A stretch of DNA of 64,000 nt from contig QEYB01000412.1 of NCBI GenBank assembly GCA_017562135.1, positions 186,001 through 250,000 on the forward strand, given 5' to 3'. The translations under genes and the position numbers were made by a program. Numbering within the stretch: the stretch's first letter is position 1; each line of letters starts with the position of its first letter. The notes under the pieces are model-generated. The model worked only from the letters and a program-made list of their open reading frames with translations. It did not search any database and was not told the origin of the DNA. Source of the DNA: Dipylidium caninum (taxonomy: Eukaryota > Platyhelminthes > Cestoda > Cyclophyllidea > Dipylidiidae). Below are positions 1 to 15,000 of the stretch, one piece after another.

Positions 1-3000
1 AGCGACCAAGGGTGTTGGCGAGTCCGATGTAGGAGAGGAGGGAACCGGCCTCGTAAGGTGTCCAATTGTTCGCCGCCACCATATCGGGCAGCACGAAGTA
101 AGGAGTGATCAAACCTAGAAAAGCCGACAATATTACTAGGCTGGAGAGGGCAAAAATGGAACTTTCGTCTAAGACTTAGGCTGTGTCCTCCTCACCGTCT
201 GACTGAACGGACAGGCGGTAGAGTCAATGGATGTACGTTACACTACATGAAGGCGTAGAGATAAAGTTAGGAAAGAAAACTAGTTCAATTTACCCCACAT
301 TGTGAAGATATTCGACAGGAGGAGGAAAACAAATGTCGGACTAAGTAGAAGACCTGGAGCTAACAATTCCTCCAGGAAAGTCAAAATAGGACTCGTACAC
401 CCGCATCCCTTTTTCAACGGTAAATTCAATGAGATGACGTCCTCCGCCCCATCGTCATAGTCCATTACAACTCGCATCGTGTCCCCGGTGCACTTCGTTT
501 CCGTCTGGGATATCTTTCGTTGAAGCTGGCTCTGGTTGTGGACGGTAGTATTTGTCGACGCGATAGGCGATTTGGCATCAGCAGTGGTAGAAGGGGTGGT
601 GGGCGCGTTGCCAATAACGACGCCAGTTGTGGTGCTATCAGTTTCGGCGCAGAAGCCACGATTAGAAATCGTAGTATTGGGAGTGGCAGGAGGGTTCTGT
701 GTAGCGGCAGAGGTAGGACCGATGTCCCAATTCGACTGGTCACGAGCAACCTATGAGGGAGTACAAGCGAAGTCATGTCTTGAGGTAGTTTCGGATTACC
801 TTGACCCTCTCACTCTATTCGTGGAGTCAATAAATTCACTTAACTCGGGGGAGAGAAGACCCACCTAGTCTGGTCTATTTTTAACCCACTACTCATCTCG
901 CCTCGACAACTTGACACTTCGATCAAATTTACTCTCTAGCGCCTCTTAACGATGGCACCTCCAACCAAGGACTCCGAATTTGCCAACTCAAGAATGACAA
1001 TGAAGTAGCCTAATGAGGTGGGAATTGCATCAGTAGATGGTTGGCTATGTGAAAGAGGAGACAAATGGGACTTCATAATTGAAGAAGTTTATTAGTGATC
1101 ATCTACTCATGATTACGCACATTGTATAATCGTGAACAAGTAGATGTGAGGTTTCCTTTGTCAGTGATAAAACTGAAAATAAGATGATTTCACTTGCCCA
1201 AACATTAGCAGCATCTCCAATCGGAATTGCAGGGACCGGTGTATGATTTAGCTGTTGAGCTGAACCGGTGAAGAAGAGGTCCTTTTTATACTGTGGACGC
1301 ATCATCTCACGTCGCAGTCGATGCTGTACCTCAGCTCTCACCTCGCCATCCAGCAATTCGATCACCTCTTGTTGAAACTCGAGGGGGATCTGTATGCCCC
1401 GGTTAGAAGAGGTGATACTGGCGTCGGAGATTGTACGACGGAGGCTGAGACACTTAATGGAGATTGGTGCAAAGTTAGAGGTTCATGTTGCTCAAAATAG
1501 TACTCTTGCCAACGGTGGCGGTAAATGCTTTTAATATCCGGACTGTGGACAGTTACTCATCAAATGTACACACTTGCAGCATCATACCTGAGCAATCCGC
1601 TAATAATAATAGTTGCCTAAATGGTTGTGTATTACCGATCGTTGCCGTTACGAGTAATACTCAACCCTACTTATATAGCCAATATAAGTAGCATTTGTAT
1701 GTAAAACAATGAGGTAGAGTGAGGCAAGTCCTTGAATGAAGCGTTCACCAAAAGAATATTTTCCACTGTCATTCTCAGCCATACTGATAAAAGTCGTCGC
1801 TCATAGGTCATTAGGGTAGAACGGCAGGAGGGAAGAAAAAAATACTGAAAAAAGCAGTCGCCTACATTGTTCTCGTATGATTTTACTCTTAAACGAATGG
1901 ATAAAAACGTAATATTTCCCGTATAGACAGTTGATGATAACTAAGAATGGGTCAGACAACCACAATCTCACATAGAACTCATTTGGAAGATTTTGATGAC
2001 CCCAAGAAATAGAGAGACACCCTCCATCGTATACAAAAGATTTTAAGGTAGTGTGAAAATGATTAATTTTCGCCGAAGATTCTAAGGGAACAAGGGGATA
2101 AGGCCATGATTTATACTTTCAAGACATAAGGACAAAACGCGAGAAGAGTGGGAGAAGTTTGGCAGCAATTTAATACTAGTCACGCACACATTTGTCAGCC
2201 TGACGGGCCCTTACATTCATCGTCGCAGATTAATGGCTAAGTGGATAGAATCCACAGAAAAAAACATTGCTCTATGAAAAAAAAAAGTGTGCTAAGAGAA
2301 TTAATTTGAACTAAAAGAGTTAACTTGGGCGGAATAGACAGAAATGTGTCAACGGGTAGAAGGAAAGTGAGAGTATTTTGGACGGCCAGGGGATTTATAC
2401 GCAATTTCTCGCCCAAGTGTCAACAAGCGATAGCAACAAAATGAGAAAGTTACGAAATGTGGCAAGACTCGGTTAATCCGTATGCTGCAGACCGTAGGTG
2501 CGACTTTGGCCGCTAGCGGAGTAATTGAAGCAGACTGGCGGCGAGACAAGTGGACCGAATTCTCCCTTGCCCTCGCAACAGCATGCATATCATTGCATTA
2601 GTAAAAGTATTTCATAGTAGAAAATGCCTCGACTGGAAGAAGACCTTGGACGATATCACAGGTTGGGCGTTGTTTTAAAAGGCATATTCTCGCTCGCATG
2701 TTACAATGAAAAAGCCGATTCAGCTTCATGACGGGGGTTGGGAGGGAGATGTGGGCCATGGATGGAGGAGGCGAACAGATGGACAAATAAAATAATAAAC
2801 GAATGAAGCATGATGGTGACAGATGGGCCGACGAATAAATGGTTAATCCAGTCCAGCATGCCAGTTTTCATCTCCAATGTCCAATGTTAATCTCATTCTT
2901 CTTCTCAATTAAAATGTGACAATTGACGGAGGCGATAATAACGATGATGGCACGGACATCCTCAATTTCTAAACACTCCAGAGTGGAAAGTATGACTTCT

Positions 3001-6000
3001 CCCTTAGAGTTTTAAAGAGAAAGTCACAGAATTAGTCGAGGAAGCCACTTCTAACAAAGCCAACTATTTAGTGCACTCGACAGGTCCAAACACACAATCT
3101 GGGCTAAGCCTATTTAACAGATAATGCGGAAGTCACTTTAGATCCATTCACTGGGGACACCGGAGTCCAGTGCCAGACACCCGACTCCGAAAACCTCAAC
3201 TAGCCAATCAAAGCCATTTTAGCAGCCTGACGCTAATAATTTCGCTAAAAAGGGAAAGTTTGAGTGAGCAAGCTAAACGCAATTGCAACATAGGACTCGG
3301 GTCGAACAGGCAAGGGAGCAAGCAAGGCAACAGAACTCGGCAGCAAACTGTACACGTCGACAAAGCCTACCGGGGTTAACCTACCTCGGAAGCGCACGCG
3401 GATGAAGGAACAAAGAAACGACGCGAGGAAACTGGAGACGGCGCCTCCACCGTCGCCACCGTTAATTCACGATTTTGCAGAAGCGAGGACAACGCACGAG
3501 CCTTGGTGTTTTGAGTGGGTACAAAGAATGACACCGTTGGCATGCAAACAAACATTCAGTTGATACAAACGAGAAGCAAAGCAACAACGAGGTGGGAATT
3601 TGCTGCTACTTATAAGTAGTAAAACCATTAATTTACTCGATTCAACATTGACGGGTGCATGATTGTGTCTACCAAGGAGAGGTCAATCATAATGACTGGC
3701 TTTTGGGGTTAATCATCGCCTTTTACCAGTCAAGTGTTTGGAGGAGAGTTTACTAATGGAAGCCCCCGTAAGTACCGTCAAGAGAATTTTTTCGGGCTAC
3801 TTAAGTGACAAGATCACATGCTCTGACACCAAAGAAAAAAACTAAAAATCGGCTATTCAAATGCAAGGCAACAGTAGTAGAGAAATTGCACAAAAAACGG
3901 TCTGAGGTATTTAGAATCGGGAAAGTGGTCTATCCGAGGACGAGGCGTATATAATTGAGGATTTAAGGGAATGCAGGTCTCATAGTGCACTCCACCACAA
4001 GTTTATTTGTCCGAATTTTTCTTTAATTAGTAAACACTTCGGGAGTAGTAGGTATTACGGCGTGTCGATAATGTGAGTCCGTTGTCCGAGTCATCTTTTA
4101 AATTTGATGAGTGATGACCGATTCGCTAATTCGCCCCGTTTGTCTGCAGTTACAAGTGGATATAATGTCCCGTCGAAGGCTTCCAAAGACCGCGCATCTA
4201 TCAGTCAGAAGATCTAAGTGCACCAATCTGTGACGAATCAACTTTTGGATGAGGCAACGAAGAAAATGTCCGGTTTCGCGCCTCGATCGTAGTTAATCCC
4301 ACCTTTGGCCAAGAATTACCATCCGCCAGGAGGCAACTCCTCACTCGTATACGACTCGACAGTGTAGCATGAGGTTTAGGCAAATCAAGTCAAACATTTC
4401 CTCCCTTTGGAGAGAACTCTTTTTAAATGCAAGCTTAAAATAGTAATAGGCAAAATTGACAGCGACGCCTTTTTTCGTGTCGCCTCAACAACGCAAAATG
4501 ATATACCACGCTGAGGTTAGGCAATTTCCCCGCTCCCAAAATTATAATTTTACCGAGTTTATCTCCAAATCTCAGACGACCTTGATCGACGAAATCACAT
4601 TTTAGTGGCCTAGGAGACCATACAAAAAAGACCACACCCAGCAGTACACACCTTTTGAGTCTGGGGCGTGTTGCTTCCCGCCATGGGGTAGATATTCGTG
4701 GCATTGCTAACCGACCGAATGCGAGTGTTGGAGGATAGGGCGGTAGCAGTGTCCACACCGCCACTGGGAGTGCCTGCATTGGCGGCGGACACGGTGGCGG
4801 CGCCCGAGACACCTCCCGAGGCAGCATTTATTCCAGATTGAGCCAATAGTTGGTGGTGCTGTTTTGCAATATAATTTTGAACTGCAATGGAGGCCTGAGA
4901 TTGCACGTAGTCTTGCACGAGTTGAGGAAGACTTTCGCGGACAAGATTGAGACGGGAGAGCTGAAGGGGAAGTGAACGATGTGATCTCCTCGTTTTTAAC
5001 GCCTGTGGTTCTTGAAAAAGTGGCCTCGTGTACATGAATGGGCGATAAAGTAGTGTCCTGAAATACTTGGTGAGCATATTTTTAGCTGAGATGCCCGAAC
5101 TAGAGCATTAAGGCCTTATGGTACATAGGATGCCCTGAAAAAACATGTAAAAGTTTCCAAGGCTGTTTCATAGGAAACGGAGAATGTCAAGTGTTTTCTG
5201 TAGAGATGGATAGCATTCACGTTACTGAAGTTTCCCCCAAAATCTCCTCCGGATAACAAGTGACAAAATCAACTACGCATAAACAATAAAAGATTTCGCC
5301 AAACGTATGTAGCTTGAAAACAAGATAAACGAAAAAAGAACTCAAAGTTAAAGAAGCACCACACGAGATGAACGAGAAGTGAATGTTGGAGGGAGAAGTA
5401 GCTGAAGGCCCGCGATATCCCTTCATGATTGACTAATTGACGGTCATCAGACATCCTAAAGTATGTCCCAGAGACTACGAATGCGCTAGTTAGTTTAGTA
5501 AAAAAGAAGACCCTATCCAAGGGTGAATGATCGGCTTTCCGGTTAAAGAGAGTCAAAAATTTGGCCGTAACGACGTTGTGATTTGCACTGGGGGAAGGTA
5601 AGGAGGAGAAAATGAAAAAGGTTTTACATTTAAGGTGTGGAGTCGACGAAGTTAGCGAGTTATCCGAGAGAAGAACAAAACAACGATGCTATAAAGGTGA
5701 TTGTGATTGGTTATAGAAATGGGAAATTACAACAACAGTAGCCGTTTTTAAAATAACAACTTTAAAAAAGCCGGCTAGGTGAACTTTCCCTTATCCAGAG
5801 TTAGCAAACAGTTAGTACCACTTTTCTGGAAGATTATTTGGTTCCAGGAAGAAGTGAAGTCCAATAATTGCGAATGCCGACGATTCGTCAATTTGATATC
5901 AATTAGCAATCCTTCTATGAGAATTTGAGGATTGTTTTAAAACCATAGACATAAACGGGACTGTTCCGATTAACAATGAACGCCTATCACACAAACTTAT

Positions 6001-9000
6001 ACCAAGTCCTGAAACTCTCAGGATTTCAGGAAGAGTTCAAACGGGATTTATTTTTTCTCTTTGAATATTTGCCTTCTTGGGGGTTTGAGCAAAATGCGTT
6101 CGGATGTACAAAAAAATACCATTTCTGAAGTTTATGTGGACTCACCCCAGATACATGTGAGGAATTCACTAGTGTGGATGACTTCCTCGACAAGGAGGGC
6201 TGTGAAACGTTTGAATCACATCGTACCGGTGTCTCTCCGCCGCCTCCCCCCACTCCTCCGCCGCCAACAGTCCCATCCTGCCAGGCGGCCAATCGGGCTT
6301 CCATTTTTCGTACCACCGCCTCGGAAATACGTGTAATTGATGCGGCAGTGAGGAGAGGTGGCCGATCTGCCACCAGCGGGGCTGCAATCAACTCATTGTC
6401 TCGTGTGATTACCATCCCGTCAAGGCTGCCAATAGAGACGGTACGCTGGCGACGCTTTTCCTCGATAATGCGTTGCATTATGGAGCCACTAGGAGGAGGG
6501 AACAGAGAGTGATCCCGTTATTGGCGGTTTTATGTCAGGCGATGATCTGCGTGAGGTGAAAATTTCCTCTATCCCAAGTAGCCAGCAGCCACGAGGTGGT
6601 CACTCAATGCCTCGAAATGACTCCCAAAAACAATCGAATAGTTAAAAGGGAAGTATAGAATTTTATTGTTACGATTTAGTCCTACCGAGTCAGCAGCATC
6701 TTCGACATACACAAATACCTGACAGAAAAGAGTGCCAAAAGAACACAAAACCATAAGTCTCGGGGTTTACTGGCATAAGCGTTGAACTGCGTTCAACACC
6801 TACAACTGACGATGTTGTCATCGGTAATTCCATGAGTAGTGAATAAAAATTTGTCAAAGTTCCCAATTAGGCTAACCTTCATTTTTTAATGAGCTTCTAT
6901 AACAAAGGACACCAAAGTTTGACATAATTATGAAATAGCGATAGTAAGAGGAGAGCGCGGCAGATAAAGAGAGGAGTGCGTTGAACCATTTTACGGTGGA
7001 ATGTTGGAGCCTCAACCTTCACTTTAATGACCTTATTTAGTCAGCGCAACCCTCTTTGAACCGAGACGAAGGTGACTGTAAACCTGCTGTCTTGCATACC
7101 TATGTGTCAATGCAACACGCTCGCCTCAGGTCAAGTCCACATGATGTAGGCGTGGAATAGCACTAGCTGAGATAAACTGACAGATGCACCTTATCTGGCT
7201 GCCATTTCAGGGGCGTAGAACAAAATTTCAAGGCGACGAAGAGAATTCTATAGGAGACGGTAAGAAAATGGGGAGAAGGAGACATCGAAGTACTAACAGG
7301 CTAGTTGTATCATTCGAGTGCTGATGGAAGGGTCATAAAAGACGCCATCATCTGGTGTTGAAGTGGGAATTTCAGCATTTGGTCATAAAGTGCACCAATG
7401 GGACGGGAGACTTGGGTATTCTAAATTCTGTACACCATAAACAAATGACGTATGCTCCGGACTCTCACACACATTTCTACAGAAACCATATGGGACATCA
7501 AGAGAAGTCACACTGTCGTGTTTAGCAGCAACGAAGCATCTCGAAAGCCTATCCAGCAACAGTCGAGTTAGAACGGATTCGAGTACCGATAGAAGTAATT
7601 ATTGAAAAGATAACAGAAATTTGGAATGTACATCTCAGGACAGAGGGTACATTTGTTCTAAAGGATTAATTCTTTATCTTCTACATTTTGGATTATTAGC
7701 TGCCTTATTGGCGACACCAAGGACTTTCACTGGTTACCATTTACACAGATTTTCGGAGTTTCATTATCACCAGCCTATTTAAGGCCTCCCGGCATCGGAC
7801 AACTGGAGAACTGACGAAAGCCTGATCCAGGACCGTGTCGACTGTGCCATCAGACGTAACTAGACCAGTATAAAGAAGCCAGACAGTACGTCGACCCGTA
7901 CTTTAATTGCATGGTTGAATGTTTGAAATTGTGTATCCTCTAGCAACAATAAAAAAATGATGTCTCGGTGCCGGATGATATGCCTGCGCGTGTTTTAAAC
8001 TGATCTAAACACAACTACAGGTGTGAACTAGGCGTATACACATTTGTGTGTGAAACAAACATAACAGAGCTCTAGATCAGCGGGGATAGACCTACCTGTA
8101 TGATGGAGAAAATGTTGAAAGAGACTGCTGACAGTGATTTAATTGCGAAAGTCGTAGCAATAACCAGAAGAGCTGAATGGAAGACTGGAAAAGAGCATGG
8201 ACGGAGTGAAGAGTAATGAATGATTTGGAACTCGTGAATGGCTCGAATGCAGGCGCTAATTTGAAACTGAGATGGTGCTACCGAAATTCCTTTCCTTTAA
8301 TCAAACATTCCCAGAAAGGCCGGGATTATTACGAGATTTCTACCGACAATTCATTTGGTAATATTGGAACCATAGGAAAAGGAAAAAAACCGGACAAGCC
8401 GAGTGCCAGAGACGAAGTCAATCTCGTCATTTCATAGAATATTCAAGGCGAAAAAGGCTAAGGGAGACAAAATACAACGCAGCCAATGAAATAGAGAGAA
8501 GTCAATTAAAAATAGTCAGCAAGTGATGAATTCCACTTAAAGGCGAACAGTTATGGTGGGATGGACTAGAACTCGAACAAAATAACGAATGAGGCACGAA
8601 GCAACTGGTTTTGTAGTGTAACTGGAAGCTTCACTAACTTTCTCAATCTTTTACTGACTAAAAAAGTGGATTCAAATGAGACGAACTACCAGCAGAAAGG
8701 GAAAGGACAAGTTATCCATACACGCATATACACTCTGGGGAGCGCAAAAAGGCAAATTAGTGGAGGCATAAAGAGGGAAGAGGGAATGAGGTGTGCAACA
8801 GAACCCGACTGAAAGTTGGACACCTGTAGAGAAGATAAAAACTGGTTGCTTAAGGAGTCAGAGTGACTGGCACATGGGCGAATAAAAGTTCCAATTTAAC
8901 CTCAAGCAGAGCACAAAAAAAGATACACCAACACACCGATAGATGACCCTTCTTTGTTGCGCCTTCTGAGCTTTCAACGCCTTCTTGACGGCCCGCGCTT

Positions 9001-12000
9001 GAGTCGCCTGAGCTCGTGCCACCGCCACAACCTGTGCTTTATTCCGCGTCGCTGTCTCCGAAGCCTCCGTCTTAACAACGTGTCGACGTTGCCGCCGCTG
9101 TTCAGCCAAAACGAGAACATCTCGTCGGCTCTTCTCACGGGCCGCTTGGCGTCGCAAGTTCTGATAATATTTGATGCGTAGGTGAAGATCGAGTGGGCGG
9201 AACAGGACAATGAGGACCTGGAACAGGATGAAGGTGGATAAAAATGTGTCTAAGAGGCATTTGACAAGCATCCCAATCCTATTATCAGAATATCTGACAA
9301 GTATAGTTCAAACACTCTAAGTAAAAGCCTCTGTGTATTTTCAACGGTGGGGTCCGTTGATTGATTAAATGGATGCATGAGATTTGGTATATTCCAATAA
9401 AAACCGAAAATTGTGACAGGAATGTCAAGACCAAAAAGGTTGGAGAAAAAGATCGGGTCAAGGTAAAACCCAGGCATTCGACAGGGGGTAGTTAAAAATG
9501 AGGTGAAAAAACCGGTATGAAATGGATTTTAAGTCACGCACAAAGTTTTCAGGGCTCTAGGAATAGATCTATACCCCTTTAGTCACTCAAGAGCGGTTAG
9601 TGCAAATCCTGCTTTTTTTTTAATTCGTCCAATAATTCCCCTCCACACCAGTGTATGCTCAAAGTACAAGCGGAGGAGGAAGCGGTGGAAGAAGTGGAGG
9701 AGGAAAAGAAGAAATGAGACATGCATTTCTTGAACACGCTGTGCTGAGACAATTGGAGACTGCGTAAAACGTTCTAGACTCGGAGTGGTCGACAAATAAA
9801 GTCCTCATCCTCTCATCTGACGCCTTGCATTGAGACAAGACGTTTCAGGGGTTTGATCATGAGGATGTAACACTCTGCTTGCCGTTAGGCTCGATCGGGA
9901 TTAGGACTACTAAGTGGATATTAGATGATGTAAATGCGGACATTAAGGTGTACAGTGAGGTAGATATTTTCTTTGGTAAAGTCTTCACTCCGCCCCTTAA
10001 CAGCATCCATGGAATGCTAGTTGTCAGGCTCACTTGATGACCAGCGGTATGACGATGACAGTGTAGAGCCACAAAAGTATCTGTGCTCCCCCGTTTGCCT
10101 GTCAGGTGATGGATTTCTGTGTATAGCGTTTCTTAGTACTTAGATGGCCCAAGGAAGAAAATAATATTGTTAAATGAGTGTTTCAAGCGGAATAGTGTGA
10201 TCGTAAGACAATACTATTAAAGTATGAGGCTTTTTTATTAGAAATGGACAGGGAATTTTGTGATCCCCGTTAACGCAAATCTTTGTTTGAGTAATACTTA
10301 TGAAAAAAAGATTGAAGAGGCTAGTAACTTGTACGCCTAACAACACCAACTCATTTACCGGAAGCTGCTGAAAAACCGCAGCAAAACTTGACAATAAGTC
10401 AAAGGATGAGAAGGGGAGATTTGCTCATGTCAAACAATTTTTTAGGTAATCTCGGAATCCTGTGGGAAGGGTAGTTGCCCTTCTCCGGCCAAATATACGT
10501 TAGAGATGCCTCCGTGTTGTTTTCCGTTGTTTTGCGATCCCTCGGATTTTCCCACAGTGACATCTTTGGAAACAGTGATGGAGACCAACAAGCAAACTCA
10601 TCAGGCTCTAAATTTACAAACCTCTGTTAATTGTGACACAATCATTACTAAAAACTCTAAAGAGGACATAAAAATAACCAGTGGACACTCGCCTTCCCGA
10701 ATTGGCAGCTTGCGAAATCTAATTCATCAAAGGGAGCTTTATGACAACACATGAAATGTACTTGTTGCCTAAAAATGGGGCTTTTGATGGTGTAAGCAAG
10801 GAAAGGTCTACCACTATTCCAAGCGTCATTCCCAATGTTCTCAAGGCATCTCGTCACCTTGAACCGTCGTTCGCTAAGACGACACTCGACCGAGTTGCCT
10901 ACAGCGACTGCTGCAAGGCGATGACGCCGAAGAGAGGAGGTGGGTAGGCGTCAACATCACGTATATCATAACACCTCGCGCATTAAATGAAATACACTCC
11001 AAGTTCATAGAAGAAGTGTGTTGGATATACCATTTGATTAGACTGTGGCAGCGTTTCCATTTAAATAAAAACAAATCCTCTTCTCGTAAGGAAAAAAAGT
11101 ACAAAAGTGGCAATCAATCAGTCCTGGGATGAGTTAGGTGAAAACCAGTACTTTATTCATTTTCTTTGGACTTCGACATCACCCTCTTATAAGTAGGAGG
11201 ATGTAAAGTTGGTTTCAAAACTTTTAATAACACGTTCCCGGGTCTCGAAATCTTCCATGATCACTCAAATTATATAGTAGACGTCATGTAAACTCCGGAC
11301 TATACTAATTAAGATAAGATAGATTGTCCAAACGTGTTTTTAATCTTACTTACCAGAACGCCCATAGAAGCAAATAGGCTTTTTATAACCTGAAGAGTAG
11401 GATTAAAAGTAGGTTGAGAGGAAGTTGCGACAAGAAAGGAAGTCAAAACTGCCGACACTCAAGTGGTCGAGGGACCATTAAAATGGATTTCGTCAAGGAA
11501 AGTTTGGCGTCAACTGAAGAGAGAAACAGTTTTTGGAAAAATTAGCCATGAACTAACCTGGGACCTCGGCACATTGTGTATAGTTAGGAATTATATACAA
11601 CTCCCGACATAACCCGCGTAAGTGGAGGAGCATTGTGCACAAAATGGCCGCTAACCGTAGGTTGGGAAAAGTATTTGACAGGGTTTCAATCCCAAAGAGT
11701 TAAGACATGAGTGTTTTAAGAAGTCAGAGATCAACGATGCGGTCGACGGCCATTTGTGTGTAATAGAAGTCGCCGTAATGTCGTTAGTTACATTTTAGAT
11801 GACAATTTTGCCTCTGTTTTGAGCGAGGTACAAGAAAAAGGTGTCCTTTTTAGTCAGAGCAATTAAACACCCAGTCTCGCATTATAAATTCACGTACCAT
11901 CTTCGTGGGACAATGATCATGCCAAGCATTCAATACCAATTGACAAAGTACATAAATGTAGCCTCTGTGTGACGTTCATGCTTTAAAAGTTAAGCATTCT

Positions 12001-15000
12001 AATGACCCTGAACTCGGGGTCGTGGACCGCACTTACGAGACACTGCATGCAGAAGGCGGCGAGAACGATGAGGGTCCCGTTCCAGGAGAACCATTGCACG
12101 AGGAGAGGGAAGATCTGACCTCCGATAATGCTGCCAACACCACTGCCGCAGAGAGCCAAACCCACCGCGAAGGGTCGTCGACGTTTGAACCAATGACCCA
12201 CTGTAGCGATAGCTGGGAGGTAGATCAACCCGAAGCCGATTCCTGGTTGAATTAAAATAAAGCGAACCAGATTTAAACCAAATCATTCGAAATGGGAGAA
12301 ATGAAGATTGTCAACTGAATCCGGTTCCAAAAATAGAAGTTACTTCCATTAAAAGGGGTTTCTTGTAATCCACTCAAGGATTAAGAAAAGCATTCCACTG
12401 CCCGGACCAGGTTGCTTGTTCTACCTTTATGTTAAAATTCTGTGGATTTAAGATTTTTGTTCCACCCTGCATGATGAATAGCGGTAAGTAAGTGATGTCC
12501 GCGAGGGAAACTTCAGAACTGTCCAGACATAATCAAACTTTAGGCACTGTAACCTGTCAAAATGTGTCGTTACCGAATAAAAACCAAATTCCAAAATCGA
12601 GGGAACAAAACTGTCATTTACAAAACGTCTACGCTTAAATGATCAGAATTTGTCAGTCTAACGGTATTTCCACATAGAAATTAGGGAGGTGCGAGGAAAA
12701 TCTTCTGTCCATTCAAGAAGAGCGATGAGCGTTGTAAAGGGAAAAACAGAGCTATCAGTCCATCTTAGGGCTTTACAAGGTGTAAACGTGAATTCATGAC
12801 TGTTGTTCGGACTTTACTTCATTTCCCCTCACAATAAGGAGAAATAAGACCAAGGTCAATACCAGGAAATGTATCTATCCATGACTTTCTGCCACGCACT
12901 CTCGTCCAGTAGTGGGAAAGCACAGAATTGTGGGAACTTGGAGTCACAGATCACGGCAAAAAATAAAGTACCAATAGTAAGTTAACAAGGTCTTCCCTTT
13001 CATCCAGAATCTAGAAGAATATTTGAAGAAAAGTTTCATCTCCTGAATCTCTATGTAATATCGTGGCTGCTGATGGGCAAAAGGCAAGAGTTAATGAAGC
13101 AATTAAGGGTTACCAAAACTACAGAATTCGAAATAACCCCGCTAATTAATCTAGACTTTTCCAAAGAGGAGAAACTCTTAACTTTAGAAAACCATTTTAA
13201 TTAACGAAATATGGAATTAATGAATCTATAAAAAGTGGGATCCGTTTTGGGTTTTGGTAAATAGCAACTCGACATCCTGAAGGCATCAGTTAGGGAAATT
13301 ATAAGTGAGAGGAGCAGCTACTTGATCTTTCGGTTTTGTTTTATTTTAAAACAAACACATTTAAAATAAGGACGAAGAGTTGAATCTCGAATTGGTCAAG
13401 ATTTTAGTCGCGATACTTTATCAGTTCGATTAAGAACGAAGAAGCCAAGACGCATAAACGTAAATATTGTAGAGTAACTGTTGTCCATTCTTTTGACACT
13501 TTCCCAATACCAAACTATTAAATGTGATCCACAAAACAAAAATGATTCGCATTTTTCGGACTTCGGAATTATGGTTTTACACTTAACAAAGAAACCGGGT
13601 ATCACTAACAGGGGACAGAGAGGTCTAAGAGATCGCTGTAGACAAAGAGATGACGGGGGTGGCAATTAGTCATCGGATGCCCTAGAAACCGGGCCTGAAG
13701 TGACAAGGGAATGCTGTTAAAGAGGGTATTGGTGGATACATTTTCAGATCGTCTCTCATTGGCCAAAAAGTAGCCAATCAAAAAGCAGTAATGTAATAAA
13801 CTAATAATGCTCACACTTACCCCCCCTCAGTCACCTCCCACCCCAGGTGAAACAACTGGAATGTTTACATTCCCGTAAAATTTCCCTAAGTAAATGATGC
13901 GGTAATATGAAAAAGCACTATGGCCACAAAACATCAGGATAATTGATACCTTAATTTAGAGAGATTCCCATTCATTTTGGTAGCCTCAAGTAATTGAAGC
14001 CTTATGACAATTGCATCACATCCAAGGCCCCAATTCCGGGTTTGGATTACACAGTAGTCTCGGGACAGTATGAAAGATAACTGACAGTTCGGCAACCACA
14101 AGCACTCAACAACCATTCCAAATTGAGGAACAAATGACAAGGGGGTTGTACAGCGTTGTACTCCACTCCGCTTGCTTTTGATGTGACTGAGGCTGGATAA
14201 GCTGGCAGGTACTAAGACGGGCCAAAATAAAGTGTTATTGCTGCTCAGGAATCATACAAGTGTACGTAGATGTAGCTACAAAAAAGTGGCTGCGAGAGAA
14301 GCGGTAGATGCATCCACAAACTTCAAATTCATCTTGGTAGAGGTGGTGTTAACTGAATGAGCCGGATTTGTCAAGCCGGAAAAGTAAGCTAAAAGGTTGT
14401 ACTGGTGGATAAGCTGGCAAATGAGGTTGCATGAAGTAAAAAGTGACCTTTATAATTAAAAGTACAAATAAAATATCTCCAATTAGTGATTAGGGTTAGA
14501 ATTTCCTCTCGGGTCTTAAGTGAAATATAAATTTCACAGAGCGATGCAATTTCATATGGCAAACAAAAATGTTCATTGGTAGTGGATTGCCTAAGAGGAG
14601 CCCGCCAATTCATAGCCGACTAAATCACCATTAGAGGAATTAATGAAAAGCGGTTCAAGTGGTCAGTCGTTGAGCGGTTGAAGAGAATTGGCAGAAAAAA
14701 GGTGGTAAACAAGTGGAGGAAATTATTAGACGAGACTTTATACAAATGAATTTCAAAATCAGTTCACGTTTCACTGGGTTGAAGGATAAGGCGCGGTTAA
14801 AGCAAAGAACATGTGGAATGCAGTGACAATCCCATATAAGAAACGACTCTTATGATGACAGAAAAGAGTAAAACCCAACAGTGAGGTCATTAATAAAGGA
14901 GCACGACCAGATCTTCACACTTAGCCGATTCCGACCGCCCGGAAGTAAGTGAACAGAGGCATTGTAGTTGAATCATCACAGCCTGGAGGGCGTCTCTGAT

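Noticed and set aside
7800..7880. CTGATG and CGAAA words suggesting a hammerhead ribozyme, as found in some flatworm repeats
   Set aside because: The words are in the wrong order and strand for the conserved core, and no three-stem fold could be drawn.
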